Position numbers and translations under genes: made by a program | Notes under the pieces: model-generated | Told to the model about the DNA's origin: nothing | Database searches by the model: none | Seen by the model: the letters and a program-made list of their open reading frames with translations, nothing else | Source of the DNA: Epiperipatus broadwayi | Lineage: Eukaryota > Onychophora > Udeonychophora > Euonychophora > Peripatidae | Direction: 5' to 3' | Length of the DNA: 64,000 nucleotides | Assembly (NCBI GenBank): GCA_028023455.1 | Contig: JAQFVV010006305.1 | Span: 4,147,001-4,211,000, forward strand | Shown here: piece after piece, positions 59,871 through 64,000 of the stretch | Position numbering within the stretch: the stretch's first letter is position 1 | How the letters are laid out: every line of letters begins with the position of its first letter

Positions 59871-61953
59871 AGAAAGACAAAAATTATTAAGAAAAACTAT
59901 ATTTACAGTTGATATTCCTAATCTTCAGAAACATTCTAATGAATTTAAATTAGAACTTACAAATCGGTTTCAAGTATTAGTAGATTTTGAACATGATTCA
60001 GATTTGAATGAAATTAATATGAAAATAACTGATACACTTTTAAAAACTGCAACAAAGATAGCTGGTAGAAAAAAGCAGCAATTGACTAATAAAATTTCTA
60101 CTGAGACTAGAGAACTTATGAAGAAAAGAAAGAATATGAAGATATGCAAGAATGATGCATTAAAAAGAATTGAATATCTCGAATTTTGTAAAATGGTGCG
60201 GAAAAGAGTTGAAAATGATGTAAGAAAGTATAACTGTGAACTAGCAAGAAAAGCTGTAGAAGAAAATAAAAGTCTTAAGAATGTAAAACAACATTTTGGT
60301 TTTGGGAGGAAATTTATATCTGCAATAAGGAAAAAAGATGGAATTATTACTAAAAAGAGGGATGACATTATGAAATTGGTAGAAGATTTTTATCAAGAAT
60401 TATATAGTAATAAAGAACAACAAGTACCTCCTATATCTATTACATCTTCTGAATTGCCCAGAATTTTAAATGAAGAAGTGAGAAATGCAATTAAATGTAT
60501 GAAAAAAGGAAAGGCTCCAGGTAATGATGGAATTATAATTGATATATTAAAAGAAGCAGGTGAAGAAACAGAAAAAATATTAGCAAAGTTATATACCAAA
60601 TGTCTAAATGATAAAGATGTACCGGATGATTGGAAGAATGCAGTAATAATATTAATATTTAAAAAAGGTGATAAGGAAGATATTAGAAATTACAGACCTA
60701 TCAGCCTTTTATCAGTTTTATATAAAATTTTTACCAAGATAATTACAACTCGTCTACAGAGAACCTTGGATTTTCACCAACCAAGAGAATAAGCTGGATT
60801 TAAAAGTGGTTTTAGTACAGTAGATCATATTCAAGTATTGAGAGAAGTTATAGAAAGGACAAATGAATATGAGTTGTCATTATGTTTTGGATTTGTAGAT
60901 TATGAAAAGGCATTTGATTCTATAAACATTTCTTCAGTGATTAAAGCATTGGATCATCAAGGTATAGATCCAGGATATTGTCATATTTTAAAGAATATTT
61001 ATAAAAATGCAACAGCAACAATTAGATTACATAATGATACTGGGAAAGTCAACATTGAGAAAGGTGTAAGACAAGGTGACTCCATATCTCCAAAACTTTT
61101 TACAGCAGTGCTGCAAGAAGTATTTTGTGGATTAAAATGGGAAACTAAAGGAGTGAAAGTAAATGGAGATTATTTAAGTCATTTAGATTTAGCAGATGAT
61201 GTAGTTGTTTTTGAAAATAATGCTTCCGAGCTGCAGGAAATGTTGCAGGAGTTATCAGATGAAAGTAGGAAAGTAGGACTAAAGATAAATGTTAAAAAGA
61301 CTAAAGTAATGTTTAATCGATTTGCTCAAAATATGAAAATAAAGATTGATTATGATGAATTAGAAGAAGTTAAGAGTTACAAATACCTTGGTCAGATTAT
61401 TAATACAGATGGAAACATAATAGAGGAAATTAATCATAGAATTAAACTTGGTTGGAGTGCTTTTGGTAGAAATAACTTGATATTAAAATGAAATATGCCT
61501 ATGTGTTTGAAAAGAAAGGTTTTTAACAAATGTGTTTTACCAGTTCTTACTTATGGATCTGAGACTTGGACACTTAATAGAAGATCAATACAGAGACTTC
61601 AGACCACTCAAAGAAGTATGGAGAGATGTATGTTGGGAGTAACAAGAAGAGATCAAAAACACAATGTATGGGTAAGAGAACAAACAGGTGTTACTGACCT
61701 CATTGAAAAAATTAAAAGATTGAAGTGGAGTTGGGCTGGACATATTGCTAGAAGAGATGATAATAGATGGACAATTGAAATTTTAAACTGGATTCCAAGA
61801 GATTGTAAAAGACTCAGAAGGAGACCACATGTAAGATGTATGGATGAAATAAGAAAATGTGTAGGGGTGATGTGGAGAAGAGAAGCTAAAGATCGGAGAA
61901 GATGGATTAAACTTGGAGAGACCTTCATCCTGCAGTGGATTGATAATGGTTGA
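59752..61953 (+). pseudogene. RTE reverse transcriptase with two internal stops
   Basis: One reading frame runs through 59752-60792 and resumes after the stop at 60838-61491 and then 61495-61953. The motifs in order are [50 protein letters not shown] and the catalytic LADDVVVF (LADD at 61189-61200). The thumb region follows, then the C-terminal YGSETWTLN and WAGHIARRDDNRW blocks characteristic of RTE proteins. The stops are simple substitutions (Gln to TAA and Gly to TGA relative to copy 1). Apart from these, the frame is intact over 730 codons, suggesting modest age. Confidence 0.87.
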
Positions 61954-61965
61954 TAATGATGATGA

Positions 61966-61969
<4 letters not shown>

Positions 61970-62003
<34 letters not shown>

Positions 62004-62385
62004 GGTATATAGTAATGGAAAAAAAAGAAAAATCTAGAAAAATGTATTTCCATACAATTCTTCATTGGGACAGTCATTTGCAACGGATCAATTGTTTTAG
62101 ATCAATTACCAATAACCAAGTAAATAGTTTTATACCCCAATTGGACAAACCAATCTGTAACTAATCATTTTACTCTCTACTCCTTTCTTTCTTATATATC
62201 TGGGAACCACTAGGCTATCTGAATCTAGATAAAATCACATTGGATACCTACTTATAATAGTACCTAGTTTGAATCTTTCATAATAGTATATTATTTGCAC
62301 TTGTGTTAATGGTAAAACATCCACATTATTCCATAATTGTGCAAATATTAAAAATACAGGCATACTTTATATACCTGGAGCTTAA
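61970..62385. other. (TA)n tract and AT-rich spacer
   Basis: TA array directly after the RTE tail (to about 62000). The rest is unremarkable. Confidence 0.5.
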
Positions 62386-62389
62386 TTGT

Positions 62390-62743
62390 AAATATAGGGG
62401 ATTTGAACTCAGACTTTCAATCACCTTTTAACTATCCACACTATCACATATCACTGATACACATAATCACACATATGCCTGTAGTTCAAATATTTACACA
62501 TTAAGCCTGCATCCCGCCCATCCCTCTTCTATGTATTTACATGGATAAGTTCCTATACATGAGAGGTCAGAGTGACTTAAGGTTAACATAGGCATGGCAA
62601 TAATATTGGCATCAGTGTGGGATTTGGGTTTTCCATCATCAGATTTTCAATGGTATGGATGACTGAGATTTGGAGGTTGCAATAGATTGAAGCCTGTCCA
62701 TTAAAGTATTGAAGATTGCTATCTTAATATAAGCTGAGTGCTG

Positions 62744-62793
<50 letters not shown>

Positions 62794-62985
62794 CGTGTGT
62801 GTGGGAGATGATAATCTGGATTAAATGATGAGTGCTGGTTCAGCATGAATTACATATATTGGTGATTATTTATCTTTTCTACATGTGTGTGGTTATGTGT
62901 ATCAGTGATATGAGATAGTGTGGACAGTTGAAGGTTCTTGAAAGTCTGAGTTCAAATCCCCTATATTTATAATTGTGCAAACAAA
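62390..62985 (+). mobile_element. Hammerhead/tRNA short repeat with an extra inverted tRNA-like end
   Basis: The + strand reads GCCCATCCCTCTTC (from 62516), body, a (TA)n(GT)n array (62745-62803), hammerhead (62818-62864), A box TATCAGTGATATGAG (62900-62914), B box GAGTTCAAATCCC (62948-62960) and tail. At the left end a second tRNA-like segment lies on the - strand (62390-62480). The two ends therefore form ~95-bp inverted repeats beginning ATATAGGGGATTTGAACTC. Confidence 0.7.
62818..62864 (+). ncRNA. Hammerhead ribozyme motif, mutated core
   Basis: The core strand AUGAUGA has C3 changed, stem II is GUGCU/AGCAU, and the second strand reads GAAU. Stem I has eroded on one side (UUAAA against UUGGU). 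Probably inactive. Confidence 0.5.
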
Positions 62986-64000
62986 TTATTATACAAATTC
63001 CCATATAGATCATATTTAATCATTCAATATAATTCTTTATAGATTGTACTTAATCACTTAACATCTTAAGTTTTACTAGTTCATCTTTAGAGATCATCAA
63101 TGGTAGTCATATTCCTTATGCTGGTTCACAAACAAACAAAATGAAAAACATTATTTATATGACCACTTAATATATCCATTTAGATTATTTATTAATTAAT
63201 AAAATGATGATAATGATAATGATGGCAATGATATTTCCAGCCACAGTTTTATGCCTAACACACAACACAAATCATATCTTTTATCAATCTATAATTATTT
63301 ACTAAAATATTATTACAACTTTCAATTCTGCTGATGACGGGAATTCATCCGTGATGACGATGACTAAACTAATTTTCATAAGACAATAATTAACTATAAG
63401 AAACATATAAACTTCTTTTAATAAAAAAAAAAATTAAATTTTAATATTGGTTAGTCATCAATGTACAATAAAAAATTATATAATTAATAGAAAAATTAGT
63501 TATATTGAAATAATAATATAATAACCAAAAATTCTTCCCCTCCCCACTAATGTAATTTAAACTCAATCGTTAAATGCAGATAGCGTGATATATGCATGCA
63601 AATATATTTAGTAGGTAGATAGAAGTTTCATATCATGCATGCACATACTCGCATATTGTACATAACAAATTTTATGCCTATAATCTTAAAAAACAATAAT
63701 CGAGAAATAGGTAGAGAAAAATTTAGTTAAATCATAAAAATAAGAATATCTAAAAAAAATCTGTTTTAAATTATAATTTTCACTATCTCAATTCCTATTA
63801 AGCTAGGTTGGTAATTGCTTTAAAATCTATTTCTTCCTATAATACATTTCTATCCTCATCGATTTGTACATTCATACTCAACACATATTCTCATGGGATA
63901 TATGTCACTAGGTGTGTGGGGGTTACTTACCATTATTAATAAATCTTGTGTTTAACCTTTTTATATAATATGAATAACATATTTTTCATGATACCTGAAT
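62986..64000. other. AT-rich non-coding DNA
   Basis: No gene. A small GC-richer hairpin lies at about 63333-63352 (ACGG/CCGT arms). Nothing else recognised. Confidence 0.4.

Larger units (their letters stand above)
58670..61969 (+). mobile_element. RTE-clade LINE, full length, inactive (copy 2)
   Basis: About 3.3 kb from the leader GGCTGCAGAAAGG to a (TGA)n-type tail (61952-61970). It has an endonuclease followed by an RT and no ORF1. It closely matches copy 1 (27311-30506) along the whole length. It is damaged by one frameshift (an extra A near 59257) and three stop substitutions (59722 TAG, 60790 TAA, 61489 TGA). Copy 1 keeps the coding state at each of these four sites, so the lesions are private to this copy. 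Confidence 0.88.

Overview
This 64 kb window is nuclear DNA of an animal and is very AT-rich. It is full of (TA)n, (CT)n and homopolymer tracts, is CpG-poor over most of its length, and is loaded with decayed retroelements. I found no host protein-coding gene, rRNA or functional tRNA gene I can defend. All readable protein signal comes from non-LTR (RTE and L1/Tx1-like) and Penelope-like (PLE) retrotransposons. RTE elements, GIY-YIG PLEs and tRNA-derived short repeats together suggest an invertebrate. A mollusc such as a cephalopod is my favoured guess, but that is inference only.

Layout. 1-3 kb: possible polyadenylation signals, then the C-terminal end of an L1/Tx1-like ORF2 (- strand) and a GC-richer patch upstream of it. 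3-25 kb: mostly AT-rich DNA with microsatellites, minisatellites (102 bp x3, 55 bp x2, a diverged ~150-160 bp array), a small inverted-repeat element, a PLE GIY-YIG fragment (22.2 kb) and old copies of a short repeat family (10.5, 11.3, 23.8 kb). 25.1-27.3 kb: two PLE copies joined head-to-head. 27.3-30.5 kb: an RTE copy (- strand) whose tail abuts the PLE. 31-37 kb: a cluster of the short repeat family. 37.4-39.3 kb: a second head-to-head PLE pair. 44-51 kb: a promoter-like patch, then an LTR retrotransposon (- strand) with ~2.3 kb LTRs and an internal region of only ~0.56 kb. 54.0-55.05 kb: a small inverted-repeat element and a PLE palindrome, each carrying a hammerhead-like motif. 55.92-56.51 kb: a hAT-type MITE with an 8-bp target duplication. 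58.67-61.97 kb: a second RTE copy (+ strand). 62.4-63.0 kb: another copy of the short repeat.

The most interesting content is the short repeat family, with at least nine sites. Each copy carries a fold matching the type I hammerhead ribozyme core: CUGAUGA, a 5-bp stem II, GAAA, a tiny stem III, and an ACCAA/UUGGU stem I. About 50 bp downstream most copies have tRNA-type A and B boxes (RNA polymerase III promoter elements). One locus reads tRNA - body - hammerhead - tRNA, as if copied from a tandem or circular multimer. Every copy here is mutated at one or more core positions, so the family is judged from its consensus. PLEs are known to carry hammerheads and to form inverted partial copies; three PLE loci here are inverted pairs.

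The mobile elements work as independent parasites, and I see no operon-like cooperation. The RTE and PLE machinery, when intact elsewhere in the genome, could plausibly have mobilised the short non-autonomous families.
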